Shown: piece after piece, positions 1-5,663 of the stretch
How positions within the stretch are numbered: the stretch's first letter is position 1
Layout of the letters: each line of letters opens with the position of its first letter
IMG/VR virus record: IMGVR_UViG_3300008110_007969
Coordinates: 1 to 21,522 of that record
Reading direction: 5' to 3' (one strand)
Origin: a virus
Length of the DNA stretch: 21,522 bases
Translations under genes and position numbers: made by a program
Notes under the pieces: generated by a model
Database searches by the model: none
What the model saw: the letters and a program-made list of their open reading frames with translations, nothing else
What the model was told of the DNA's origin: nothing

Positions 1-276
1 ATAGAAGTAGCGTTCAAGACACGTCGTGACTATGACGGTGCGCGAACAATCATGGCTGCATCCCCAGGCTGTTTAGCCCGAATTGATGGAGCCGTACGCT
101 CAACAATCGGCGGATTAGACCTCGACGGACGCCCATTAACAGTGGTGGAGAATTGGCAACAAGGCCTCGGAGTCGTCACCTACGAAGACAAGGGAGACCA
201 CAAGTTCTCCTACGAGACCATGCCTATCTACAACGGATGGGGCATTTTCAGGGGAACTGAATATAACGCTCGATAA
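1..276 (+). CDS. C-terminal part of an unidentified protein (gene starts before the window)
   Basis: The frame is open from base 1 to the TAA at 274-276, so only the last 91 residues are visible; the ATG at 52 is probably internal because the reading frame continues upstream without a stop. The tail contains NWQQGLGVVTYE and ends PIYNGWGIFRGTEY. Such an ending reminds me of the C-terminal beta strands of phage calcineurin-like metallophosphoesterases, but none of the catalytic motifs of that family lies in the visible part, so this is a weak guess. It runs in the same direction as the protease and WhiB genes that follow, 96 bases upstream of the first. Confidence 0.7.
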   Translation: MEVAFKTRRDYDGARTIMAASPGCLARIDGAVRSTIGGLDLDGRPLTVVENWQQGLGVVTYEDKGDHKFSYETMPIYNGWGIFRGTEYNAR

Positions 277-305
277 GAACGGCGCGGCTATTTAAAACCG
301 TCCAC

Positions 306-334
306 GATTTCTGAATTCCGGTCAGTCAGAAATC
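306..334 (+). other. Stem-loop in the leader of the protease gene
   Basis: GATTTCTGA (306-314) and TCAGAAATC (326-334) form a perfect 9-bp stem with an 11-base loop. No T-run follows, so it is not a typical intrinsic terminator. It lies 38 bases before the start codon of the protease gene and could be a processing or regulatory structure. Confidence 0.45.
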
Positions 335-372
335 TCCAAAAGAGACAAAAGCTCTAGGGAGAGAAGTAAGAC

Positions 373-1023
373 ATGACAACGATAGTGGGAATACAGGGGG
401 ATGGTTTTGCTGTTCTTTGCACCGACTCACGTATAGCCAATGACGGTGGGTTAGGAACACTAAGCACCCTAGGTCAAGGGATGAACAAGGTTGCCCAAAA
501 CGGGTCATACCTGATAGGTGCTGCTGGGGATGTTAGAGCAATCAACATTTTGCATCACGCCTTCACCCCACCTACACCTCCAGCGAACCTTAAAGGCAAA
601 AAGCTGGATGCCTTTATGACAGTCAAGTTCATTCCAGCTTTACGAGAATGCCTAGAAAAACAAGGGTACTCGTACTTTGATAAAGACTCTATGTATACGG
701 CAACGTTTGACTCGACCATCATCGCGGTAATTCACTCAACTATTTACGTGATAGATGGGGATTACTCTTGGGCATCCGACTCCAACGGCACCTATGCAAT
801 CGGTTCAGGGTCAGACTACGCCCTAGGAGCAATGAGCGTACTCATGCCCAAAAACAAGCTCACCATCCACACCGCAAAGTCAATCTGCGTAAAAGCCCTC
901 GCGACAGCATCCAAATATGACTCTGGAACTGGAGCCCCATATCACACATTCATACAAGAACAGCCGGCCAAAACCGTTAAAACAATAGAGAAAAAACCAG
1001 CAACAAGAAAAAGAGTCAAATAA
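373..1023 (+). CDS. Proteasome beta/HslV-like N-terminal-nucleophile threonine protease
   Basis: This 216-residue protein has the hallmarks of a 20S proteasome beta subunit or HslV. It begins MTTIVG, so removing Met1 exposes a nucleophilic Thr. Counting that Thr as 1, the Asp of TDSR falls exactly at position 17. The lysine of NKV (K39, slightly shifted by a short insertion) matches Lys33, and GAAGD (49-53) matches the conserved AG turn. GSGS (144-147) and YDSGTG (182-187) match the Ser129 and Asp166/Ser169 regions. No propeptide precedes the Thr, as in HslV. The C-terminus is a lysine/arginine-rich tail. A GGGAGAGAAG ribosome site supports the ATG at 373. The whiB-like gene starts 3 bases after the stop. 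No unfoldase or alpha subunit is beside it, so partner and substrates are unknown. Confidence 0.88.
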   Translation: MTTIVGIQGDGFAVLCTDSRIANDGGLGTLSTLGQGMNKVAQNGSYLIGAAGDVRAINILHHAFTPPTPPANLKGKKLDAFMTVKFIPALRECLEKQGYSYFDKDSMYTATFDSTIIAVIHSTIYVIDGDYSWASDSNGTYAIGSGSDYALGAMSVLMPKNKLTIHTAKSICVKALATASKYDSGTGAPYHTFIQEQPAKTVKTIEKKPATRKRVK

Positions 1024-1026
1024 AAA

Positions 1027-1353
1027 ATGGTCAAACCAGAAATAGCAAACCAGACAAACATAACCGCTATACAAATACAAAAAAACGATTGGACAAAACA
1101 CGCCAACTGTAAAGGGCAAACCCAAAAGATGTTCCCAAAAGCCCACAAAGACATCTCCTACATACCAGAAGCCAGAGCCCTCTGCGAAGCCTGCATCGTA
1201 AAAAACCAATGCCTCGAATACGCCCTAGAATTCCCAGTAGCAGACATGCACGGAATATGGGCCGGCATGACATCAAGACAACTACAAGCCGAACAGAAAA
1301 GAAGAGGCATAGGACCAATCAGACCCACCCTCTCACAAATGTGGGGAGACTGA
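1027..1353 (+). CDS. whiB: WhiB-family transcriptional regulator
   Basis: The protein is 108 residues long and carries the four cysteines of the WhiB Fe-S cluster: C28, C53, C56 and C62, in the order C...CxxCxxxxxC. The glycine/tryptophan turn GIWAG (76-80) follows, then a basic stretch QAEQKRRG for DNA contact. WhiB proteins bind a 4Fe-4S cluster and usually act with the primary sigma factor at promoters; phage versions such as mycobacteriophage TM4 WhiB can interfere with host WhiB regulation. The gene sits 3 bases downstream of the protease gene and overlaps the next start in an ATGA junction, so the three genes look co-transcribed. The coding strand is very rich in A and C at third positions. 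Confidence 0.93.
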   Translation: MVKPEIANQTNITAIQIQKNDWTKHANCKGQTQKMFPKAHKDISYIPEARALCEACIVKNQCLEYALEFPVADMHGIWAGMTSRQLQAEQKRRGIGPIRPTLSQMWGD

Positions 1354-1472
1354 TGAAAAACCTGATAATCATCCCACTAGCAATAGCCACCTACTACATA
1401 CTAAAAAAATACGTACACTGGCAAGACACAAAAATCCCGCCAACAAAATACCCAAACCAAAAAACCGATTAA
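1353..1472 (+). CDS. 39-residue single-pass membrane peptide
   Basis: The ATG overlaps the WhiB stop codon (TGATGA), so translation is probably coupled. Residues 4-20 (LIIIPLAIATYYILKKY) form one hydrophobic segment, followed by a polar tail rich in Lys, Pro and Gln. No family is recognised. The A/C-rich third codon positions match the two genes before it. It ends in a 4-base convergent overlap with the minus-strand gene at 1469. Confidence 0.6.
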   Translation: MKNLIIIPLAIATYYILKKYVHWQDTKIPPTKYPNQKTD

Positions 1473-1813
1473 GCTCCCCGAATCCCGCATTTTGAGCAGA
1501 ATTTCATGTTTTGTAGTTGCTGCCATTCTGGTTGGCAGTCGGTTTTGCCGCAGGGTTGTAATAGTTTTTCTCCGGTTGCCCAGGCGCGTATTTGGTCTGC
1601 GGTTGTGGGGATTTGGTTTGTAGCTTCGGGGACTGGTGGTAGTCCTTTGTCTTCTCGTATGGCGAGTAGTAGCCGGCTTGTGGCCCAGTCGTTTATTGAG
1701 CTGTTGATTGTGGCGCAGTGTTCGAGTATTTGGTTTTTTAGCCAGCCGGGGATTGTTAATACGATGTTGTATTTTCCGTCTGGTAGTTCAGCTTTTTGGG
1801 GTTCCTTGGGCAT
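1469..1813 (-). CDS. Ribbon-helix-helix-like protein with a C-terminal zinc ribbon
   Basis: This 114-residue protein starts with a short polar region and then YNIVLTIPGWLKNQILEHCA, a strand followed by a helix as in MetJ/Arc ribbon-helix-helix DNA-binding proteins. The C-terminus has cysteines 88, 93, 106 and 109 (C-x4-C-x12-C-x2-C), a plausible zinc ribbon. The start overlaps the end of the small RHH gene (1788-1967) by 26 bases in another frame, so coupling is likely. It converges on the WhiB operon with no terminator between. Role unknown; a phage repressor or anti-host regulator is possible. The coding strand shows the same A/C richness as the plus-strand genes opposite. Confidence 0.75.
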   Translation of the reverse strand: MPKEPQKAELPDGKYNIVLTIPGWLKNQILEHCATINSSINDWATSRLLLAIREDKGLPPVPEATNQIPTTADQIRAWATGEKLLQPCGKTDCQPEWQQLQNMKFCSKCGIRGA

Positions 1814-1967
1814 CGCGTGTGACGAGGGTTAGGAGGTATTCGGTTACGGTCATGTCGTAGCCGTCGGCGAGTTCTGTTATTAGGTTTTTTGTTTCGGCGG
1901 CGATTTTGATTGTGATGGTGGAGTGGGTGCCTTCAGCTTTTTTGGTTGGTCGTCCCATTCTGGCCAT
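1788..1967 (-). CDS. 59-residue ribbon-helix-helix-like DNA-binding protein
   Basis: The protein reads MARMGRPTKKAEGTHSTITI, then KIAAETKNLITELADGYDMT and VTEYLLTLVTRDAQGTPKS. The GRPTKK start, one amphipathic strand and two helices are typical of Arc/MetJ/CopG repressors. Start ATG at 1967; an in-frame ATG nine bases later (MGRP) is an alternative. It overlaps the downstream zinc-ribbon gene by 26 bases. A tandem 12-bp repeat lies 80 bases upstream and could be its own operator. Confidence 0.72.
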   Translation of the reverse strand: MARMGRPTKKAEGTHSTITIKIAAETKNLITELADGYDMTVTEYLLTLVTRDAQGTPKS

Positions 1968-2046
1968 TTGGGTACGGTATCACAGGTTGTGTGTTTTTTG
2001 GCTGGAGTTTTGGTGTTGTACTTTTTGTAGCGTATTTATTGTTAGC

Positions 2047-2072
2047 TACTTATGGTTTAGTACTTATGGTTT
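2047..2072. repeat. Tandem 12-bp direct repeat, candidate operator
   Basis: TACTTATGGTTT occurs at 2047-2058 and exactly again at 2061-2072, a 14-bp period. It lies in the 96-base gap upstream of the small RHH gene, the second copy reaching into the 3' end of the loader-like gene. Tandem short sites are typical targets of RHH repressors, so autoregulation is plausible but unproven. Confidence 0.5.
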
Positions 2073-2528
2073 GAATGTTTTCCTCAACCAGCTTTTTACA
2101 TTCTTTTCGTATGCAGCTAAAAAGTATGTTCGGTCACCATTTGTGATTGTGTCCAGCTTGCTCATGCCGCCCATCTGGTGGATTGTTTCGAGCAGAACCG
2201 GATGTGTTTCTGTGACAGCGGAAGTCCCGTGTGCGACAGTTTGTGAAAGCGTTTGGACGTGAGCCCAGGCTTCATGTTCGTTTGGGGGATGCAATATGTT
2301 GTTTTGTTTTGTGAAAGCAACAATTCTTATATGCGCCGGCTTAGGCATAAAGGTGTCTGTTAAAGCAAGCTCTTGTACAGCTGCGAGAGCAGTGTCGTAA
2401 TCGATGTCTGAAAGCATTTCAGCCCATGGGGCGAGTACTTCTTTTTTTACGCTTTCTGTTGACGGAAGACGGTCGTTCCAATATCCGTACACGAGAGAAG
2501 CGATGTCTCGTATCTGTTTAGCGTCCAC
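2064..2528 (-). CDS. Helicase-loader-like replication protein (G39P-type candidate)
   Basis: The 154-residue protein opens MDAKQIRDIASLVYGYWNDR, then LAPWAEMLSDIDYDTALAAV and LTDTFMPKPAHI. This pattern (small helical domain, a W-x-E-x-L helix, a tyrosine/aspartate turn and a PxPAxI signature) resembles the N-terminal domain of SPP1 G39P and related loaders that deliver the replicative helicase. The start is GTG at 2528. Its ribosome site GGTGGAGG comes from the border repeat R1, which directly abuts the start codon. It follows a second replication-type gene, supporting a replication module. Identification is by pattern only. Confidence 0.62.
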   Translation of the reverse strand: MDAKQIRDIASLVYGYWNDRLPSTESVKKEVLAPWAEMLSDIDYDTALAAVQELALTDTFMPKPAHIRIVAFTKQNNILHPPNEHEAWAHVQTLSQTVAHGTSAVTETHPVLLETIHQMGGMSKLDTITNGDRTYFLAAYEKNVKSWLRKTFKP

Positions 2529-2553
2529 TCATCCTCCACCGTCAAATTGTTAG
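2529..2553 (+). repeat. Border repeat copy R1 (AAATTGTTAG variant)
   Basis: TCATCCTCCACCGTC followed by AAATTGTTAG. It shares the CCACCGTC core of the family but has AAATTGTTAG in place of GCAACAAGATG, as does copy R5. It directly abuts the GTG start of the loader-like gene; its complement supplies GGTGGAGG as a ribosome site. Confidence 0.75.
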
Positions 2554-2594
2554 CCCTAGCTGCGTCCGATGTTCCCTTTTCGTCCAGCTAGGGC
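2553..2594 (-). other. Intercistronic stem-loop
   Basis: GCCCTAGCTG (2553-2562) and CAGCTAGGGC (2585-2594) form a perfect 10-bp stem with a 22-base loop, starting right after the stop of the upstream minus-strand gene. There is no T-run, so it may limit 3' decay or lower downstream expression rather than stop transcription fully. Confidence 0.6.
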
Positions 2595-2966
2595 CTACGG
2601 TGAAGTGTAACCGTTTTTGCGTTCCGATGCAAGGCTGCGTGCGAACTTGTTGACACGCCATTCTTCCCGGAGAATCAAATCAAGGCTCGTATACCTTTTG
2701 CCGGCAGGATTGGCACCCATATGCCACTCTGAGAACTGGACCCCTTCAATCGCATCCAAACAGCGTTTAAAACCGTATTTAAAGATTCCTCGGCGAATCG
2801 TTTGTTCACGTGAAGAAGTCAACACTGGACGCCGGCCAGAACCAGACCAATGGAACTTAACCCACTGGTCAAACACCTCTTGTATTTCGGATAAATCTAT
2901 CCCAGCTAAACCAGCTGCGTTCTCTTGGTCATACAGCTTCTTTTGTACAGGTGCCCTTCTCTTCAC
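2595..2966 (-). CDS. Replisome-organiser-like phage replication protein
   Basis: This 123-residue protein has a C-terminal half reading FKRCLDAIEGVQFSEWHMG, then a turn ANPAGKRY and LDLILREEWRVNKFA. The order (CLxAI, a WHMG segment, a G-K-x-Y turn, then LxLILR) is a recurring C-terminal domain of phage replication-initiator proteins, where the N-terminus normally binds DNA. Here the N-terminal part is short (about 45 residues), so the usual winged helix is missing or reduced. The start is GTG at 2966, with TACACT seven bases upstream, implying a leaderless message. It lies beside the gene-free stretch with ATCCACG boxes and upstream of the loader-like gene. Confidence 0.6.
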   Translation of the reverse strand: MKRRAPVQKKLYDQENAAGLAGIDLSEIQEVFDQWVKFHWSGSGRRPVLTSSREQTIRRGIFKYGFKRCLDAIEGVQFSEWHMGANPAGKRYTSLDLILREEWRVNKFARSLASERKNGYTSP

Positions 2967-2973
2967 GAGCTCT

Positions 2974-2979
2974 AGTGTA
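2974..2979 (-). promoter_or_regulatory. -10 element of a leaderless promoter
   Basis: Minus-strand TACACT ends 7 bases before the GTG at 2966, placing the transcription start at the start codon. The -35 at the 17-bp distance (CACAAA) is poor. Confidence 0.45.
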
Positions 2980-3008
2980 CCTGGGAGAAAGAATCATTTG
3001 TGTTTTTT

Positions 3009-3047
3009 CGTGGATAGTTTTTCGCACGCCTTTTATTGTTATCCACG
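3009..3047. promoter_or_regulatory. Inverted pair of DnaA-box-like sites
   Basis: CGTGGATAG (3009-3017) and TTATCCACG (3039-3047) face each other and share CGTGGATA/TATCCACG. They are near matches to the TTATNCACA DnaA box and lie just upstream of the minus-strand replication genes. Confidence 0.4.
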
Positions 3048-3354
3048 TTTCATGTGAATGAGCAAAAACCATTTTCGCTCGCTAGCTAGCACGGCTTCGC
3101 CGGGCGGCTCAGCGATGCAAGTCAATCCACGAATGCAATCGAGTTTTACAACCCCCCCCACGCTTTGTGCAGCTTGCACTGGTGGCCGTGGCATTTTTAG
3201 CCGACACCATTTAAAACTTTTGCATCCCCATCCGAGAATAGGGAAACTACCCAGGTTCCCCTGTTGAAGCCCCGCACCATGCAACCGGTGTACAGCAGTC
3301 CTTGCCCCTTCTCAATCGAGGCGCTATTCAGTTATGTCCAAGATTCTATACATG

Positions 3355-3401
3355 TCATCCACCACCGTGACAACAAGACAAGATAAAAACTTTAGCCCCG
3401 T
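3355..3401 (+). repeat. Border repeat copy R2
   Basis: TCATCCACCACCGTGACAAC followed by AAGACA, a 13-base variable part, then AGCCCCGT. It lies in a gene-free region and has the same plus-strand orientation as the other copies although both neighbouring genes are on the minus strand. Confidence 0.8.
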
Positions 3402-3476
3402 CCACTACAGCCGTCTAGATATAGGCTAATATTTCCAGCGGCGTCGATGGGTCCCCCCTTCTCCCCGGAAACGCCA

Positions 3477-3529
3477 GGTGGGGTTGAGTCGCATCGGTTT
3501 GGTGTAGGTGGCCTTGCGACTCCCCCACC
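3477..3529. terminator. Long stem-loop after the DUF1599-like gene
   Basis: GGTGGGG (3477-3483) plus GAGTCGC (3486-3492) pair with GCGACTC (3516-3522) plus CCCCACC (3523-3529): 14 bp with a 2-base bulge. It starts just after the stop of the minus-strand gene ending at 3534. No good U-run follows on the minus strand; ACTTTTAAA follows on the plus strand. Terminator function is therefore uncertain. Confidence 0.5.
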
Positions 3530-3533
3530 ACTT

Positions 3534-4037
3534 TTAAATCAGCTCGAGAAGGAACTGCTTTCGGTCCCACATGATGCCGATTGTTGAGTAGCCGGCAATA
3601 TCCAGCACGGTGTCACGTATCGGCTCATTAGCTGCCTCAGCTCCCCGCCCAACCAGATTCTCGAGTCGGGCAATCTTGTCGTGTACCCGGATGAGAAGAC
3701 CATCCCGGCCAAACATTGCGATGTTGTGATGGCCATAGTCCCGTTGCTTACGCACGAGGGTCTCAATCAGCTCCTGCTGCGTGATGTCCCAGCCTTCAAG
3801 CCGGCCCCACTTAAGTGCCTTGGCACCCAGAATCATCCATTCACTGGTAGCTGTTCTGCCCTGCTTGTTGAAAAAGTCCTGGACCATCTCGTCAAACCAG
3901 TCCCGTATCTTAGGTATAGAAGACGTGAAAGATGTCGAGAGGACAAATATTTCTTTAGACGCGTAGTCTGCTGCTGAGTTCCAGCTGTCATGCTCGACGT
4001 TCTGGAAAAGCTTTACTGGTTCAATTTCTGTTGTCAT
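3534..4037 (-). CDS. DUF1599/Nmad1-like nucleotide-modification-associated protein
   Basis: The second half of this 167-residue protein reads RKQRDYGHHNIAMFGRDGLL, then IRVHDKIARLENLVGRG and ESIRD-type residues before TVLDIAGYSTIGIM. This matches the DUF1599 family (nucleotide modification associated domain 1): a DYGxxNI...FG motif, a GLLxRxxDKIARLxNL helix and a D-xxx-D-xAGY end. Members are all-helical and MazG-like in arrangement and occur in phages with nucleotide or DNA modification pathways; the exact chemistry is not established. The N-terminal 80 residues are not recognised. It ends the small-gene operon that begins near 5605, but a weak promoter in repeat R3 gives it a possible start of its own. 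Confidence 0.72.
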   Translation of the reverse strand: MTTEIEPVKLFQNVEHDSWNSAADYASKEIFVLSTSFTSSIPKIRDWFDEMVQDFFNKQGRTATSEWMILGAKALKWGRLEGWDITQQELIETLVRKQRDYGHHNIAMFGRDGLLIRVHDKIARLENLVGRGAEAANEPIRDTVLDIAGYSTIGIMWDRKQFLLELI

Positions 4038-4044
4038 GAGACAT

Positions 4045-4073
4045 GTCTATCACATGTCATCCGCCACCGTCAA
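4045..4073 (-). promoter_or_regulatory. Possible leaderless promoter using repeat R3 as -35
   Basis: On the minus strand TTGACG (4073-4068, inside repeat R3), a 17-bp spacer and ATAGAC (4050-4045) are followed by 7 bases and the ATG at 4037. The -10 is a weak match, but the geometry equals that of the stronger promoter in repeat R6. Confidence 0.4.
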
Positions 4074-4081
4074 TTATTTAG
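4057..4081 (+). repeat. Border repeat copy R3 (short variant)
   Basis: TCATCCGCCACCGTC followed by AATTATTTAG. It overlaps the stop codon of the zinc-ribbon gene (4078-4080), exactly as copy R5 overlaps the stop of the gene at 6660. Confidence 0.75.
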
Positions 4082-4236
4082 GAAGAAGCAAATTCCTTTT
4101 TGGATTTTTGCGTGACGTCTTCCATCGTTGCAGCTTCAGAATGTTTGAGCGCGCATGTTGGTGGGACCGTAAGATTTACGTGCGTCGTTACTGTGTTGCT
4201 GCACTTCGGGCATTTCCAGTGGCGAGTTTTATTCAT
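4078..4236 (-). CDS. 52-residue zinc-ribbon protein
   Basis: The product begins MNKTRHWKCPKCSNTVTTHV and continues NLTVPPTCALKHSE. CPKC plus the later Cys and His of TCALKH give a CxxC...C-x3-H zinc-binding site typical of small phage zinc-ribbon proteins that read W-x-C-x-x-C near the start. It is a member of the minus-strand operon. Its stop codon TAA lies inside border repeat R3. Role unknown; DNA or protein binding is likely. Confidence 0.7.
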   Translation of the reverse strand: MNKTRHWKCPKCSNTVTTHVNLTVPPTCALKHSEAATMEDVTQKSKKEFASS

Positions 4237-4250
4237 AAGTTAATATTTAA

Positions 4251-4313
4251 TCACATGCTGACAATAATCAGCAGAACAATGAAACCCGTTAAGAAAGATA
4301 TAGCTTCGCTCAC
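4251..4313 (-). CDS. 20-residue membrane microprotein (family member A)
   Basis: The product is MSEAISFLTGFIVLLIIVSM. GGAGGT stands five bases before the GTG start, and the GTG overlaps the TGA of the upstream gene (GTGA), so translation is coupled. Residues 6-20 form a single hydrophobic helix. The pattern xLTxxVxLIIIxS is shared with the 17-residue products at 14932, 17649 and 18443. Such peptides may be membrane effectors or modulators; nothing in the sequence decides which. Confidence 0.65.
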   Translation of the reverse strand: MSEAISFLTGFIVLLIIVSM

Positions 4314-4516
4314 CAGGACCTCCAGCTTTGGCCCCACCTCGGCGATGTGGAACGTAGATATTTAGCTAATTTAGGCAATGCATTCTCAATGAACTCTGGC
4401 AGCACGATGTGGACTGCAATGTCAAGCGTGCGAACGAACTTGCACGGTGACCCGAGTTTAAAACGTGATACTGGTTTGTTCTTTGGAAGATTGGCCAGCA
4501 CTTCAATTAATGACAT
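4310..4516 (-). CDS. 68-residue protein of unknown function
   Basis: The product starts MSLIEVLANLPKNKPVSRFK and ends PRWGQSWRSW. I chose the ATG at 4516, directly after the upstream stop with AAAGAG before it; an ATG at 4537 inside the upstream gene would add seven residues. No family recognised. Its stop overlaps the GTG of the 20-residue microprotein, which supports both being translated. Confidence 0.55.
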   Translation of the reverse strand: MSLIEVLANLPKNKPVSRFKLGSPCKFVRTLDIAVHIVLPEFIENALPKLAKYLRSTSPRWGQSWRSW

Positions 4517-4520
4517 CTCT

Positions 4521-4862
4521 TTAGTTAGCATCATCATCCCATTCGTCAGCCATGTCTTTCACGGTGGAGCGAATAAGATTCGAGATTTCTTTTCTCTTCT
4601 CTGGTGACTCATTCATGTAGATGACTTGCAGGAGCTTTGCAAAAACGTTGGCACCCATCATCACAAATGAAATAAGTTCCTGGCCCTCCTTTTTGGCAAG
4701 CTCAGAAATTTCTATTTCATTACCTGCAGAGAGAATTTGTTTTTGCTCCCACGACAGCTCGTCTATGTCGAGAATCATCACATCTTTGGTTACAGGAAAA
4801 CCTCGCTTTTCCATTTCGTCCCAGATGTACAGCGCTCCGAAAGTTTCGTTAAACCCGTCCAT
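4521..4862 (-). CDS. 113-residue helical protein of unknown function
   Basis: AAGGAGATATTTAATATG gives a strong ribosome site for the ATG at 4862. The sequence is mostly helical with an acidic C-terminus (DEWDDDAN). No cysteines are suggestive of metal binding and no membrane segment is present. It begins two bases after the stop of the preceding gene in the operon. Confidence 0.7.
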   Translation of the reverse strand: MDGFNETFGALYIWDEMEKRGFPVTKDVMILDIDELSWEQKQILSAGNEIEISELAKKEGQELISFVMMGANVFAKLLQVIYMNESPEKRKEISNLIRSTVKDMADEWDDDAN

Positions 4863-4863
4863 A

Positions 4864-5106
4864 TTAAATATCTCCTTGAAGAGCGTCTACCTCAATTTCA
4901 AGCGTTTCTTCGTTCATTTCGCTGTCTACTTCAGGCTCTGAGAATTCATCAGAGATAAAAGTTGCGTTCTCGTTAAGCCAGGTGCCCTTGTCGTTTAAAG
5001 ACCAGTCGTCCCATTCGCTTGGAAGCGGCGTCTGCAGGTCGTATGTTACGTACCTGTTTGTGAACTGGTTCCGTTCTTCCCTGTTTGTAACTATGTAAAT
5101 AGTCAT
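4864..5106 (-). CDS. 80-residue acidic protein of unknown function
   Basis: Starts MTIYIVTNREERNQFTNRYV. It overlaps the upstream stop by an ATGA junction. The first residues MTIYIV resemble MTIYVL of the upstream gene, so the two may be diverged tandem copies. The C-terminal half is strongly acidic (EFSEPEVDSEMNEETLEIE), a feature of DNA mimics and chaperone-like anti-host proteins, though that is only a possibility. Confidence 0.68.
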   Translation of the reverse strand: MTIYIVTNREERNQFTNRYVTYDLQTPLPSEWDDWSLNDKGTWLNENATFISDEFSEPEVDSEMNEETLEIEVDALQGDI

Positions 5107-5294
5107 TTTTTTACCCCCATGTAGTAGTCGATTGCTTTCGGCAAATATGTTGCTTTGTCAAGAACTGATTGCGGAATCAATCCGTCGTTCATTACGGCGT
5201 TTTCTTCAAAAGTAAACTCAGAGTCCTGGACAATGAAGCATTCATCAATTGGAATCATTCGGTCAGTATCTGGGTGAAGTACGTAAATAGTCAT
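5103..5294 (-). CDS. 63-residue protein of unknown function
   Basis: Starts MTIYVLHPDTDRMIPIDECF. GAAGGAGAG lies before the ATG at 5294. Probably a small beta-rich fold (VLHPDTDRMIPIDECFIV). It starts two bases past the preceding gene and is coupled to the following gene through ATGA. No family recognised. Confidence 0.68.
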   Translation of the reverse strand: MTIYVLHPDTDRMIPIDECFIVQDSEFTFEENAVMNDGLIPQSVLDKATYLPKAIDYYMGVKK

Positions 5295-5296
5295 TA

Positions 5297-5605
5297 CTAC
5301 TCTCCTTCAAATTGTGGAATCAAACTCATGAATCCACGGTTAGGGTTTTCGTTGTCGGTCCATACAGCGGATATGAATCGCAAACCGCAGGACTCGTCCC
5401 ACCACTCTTGGATTTTTTCAAACATCTCATCAGGGGTTCCGTGAAATGTCCGTTCGCCTCCTTGGCCGGCGTAGTACTTCTCGTACCACACTGCTTGTTC
5501 AAGGTCCATGGCAAGATAAATCTTGTGGCACGAATCCCATGCGATTAGGTGAGCTGTCTGAAGCGATGCCTCAACGTCTTCCCAACGGTCATTAATAGTT
5601 TTCAT
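5297..5605 (-). CDS. 102-residue protein of unknown function, first gene of a minus-strand operon
   Basis: I chose the ATG at 5605 (MKTINDRWEDVEASLQTAHL) because AAAGGAAAAG and a full promoter lie upstream; the longer frame from 5650 would run through the operator palindrome. The product has many aromatics (WDSCHKIYLAMDLEQAVWYEKY) and a repeated tryptophan pattern. It heads an operon running down to about 3534. No family recognised. Confidence 0.7.
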   Translation of the reverse strand: MKTINDRWEDVEASLQTAHLIAWDSCHKIYLAMDLEQAVWYEKYYAGQGGERTFHGTPDEMFEKIQEWWDESCGLRFISAVWTDNENPNRGFMSLIPQFEGE

Positions 5606-5625
5606 ACAAATACTTTTCCTTTCGT

Positions 5626-5663
5626 GTGGGGTGCACGCTACACCCCACAAGCGCGGTTGTCAA
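5626..5663 (-). promoter_or_regulatory. Promoter with a palindromic operator over the -10
   Basis: Minus strand: TTGACA (5663-5658), 17-bp spacer, TAGCGT (5640-5635). GTGGGGTG (5626-5633) and CACCCCAC (5641-5648) form a perfect 8-bp inverted repeat with a 7-base centre that contains the -10. Binding there would block the polymerase. It drives the gene starting at 5605. Confidence 0.72.

Larger units (their letters stand above)
2967..3533. other. 567-base gene-free region, candidate replication origin
   Basis: I see no convincing gene here. It holds repeat R2, a strong stem-loop at 3477-3529, an isolated GAAGCCCCGC element (about 3269), a C8 run near 3150, and three ATCCACG boxes. These are TTATCCACG at 3039-3047, its inverted partner CTATCCACG on the other strand at 3009-3017, and CAATCCACG near 3123. 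The first two resemble the DnaA box TTATNCACA with one change at the last base. The position next to replication-type genes makes an origin possible. Confidence 0.4.

Noticed and set aside
1-51. ATG at 52 as the true start of the first gene
   Set aside because: The frame is open to base 1 with protein-like sequence (EVAFKTRRDYDGAR), so the gene begins outside the window.
3039-3284. Minus-strand 81-residue open frame in the gene-free region
   Set aside because: No ribosome site, unlikely composition, and it crosses the origin-like boxes and the AGCCCCG element.
3190-3340. A tRNA in the gene-free region
   Set aside because: No T-arm, anticodon arm and acceptor stem can be fitted together on either strand.
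3462-3533. Stop-codon read-through or a 22-residue basic peptide after the DUF1599-like gene
   Set aside because: The frame stays open after the TAA and gives a protein-like basic tail, but it lies in the strong stem-loop and has no start with a ribosome site.
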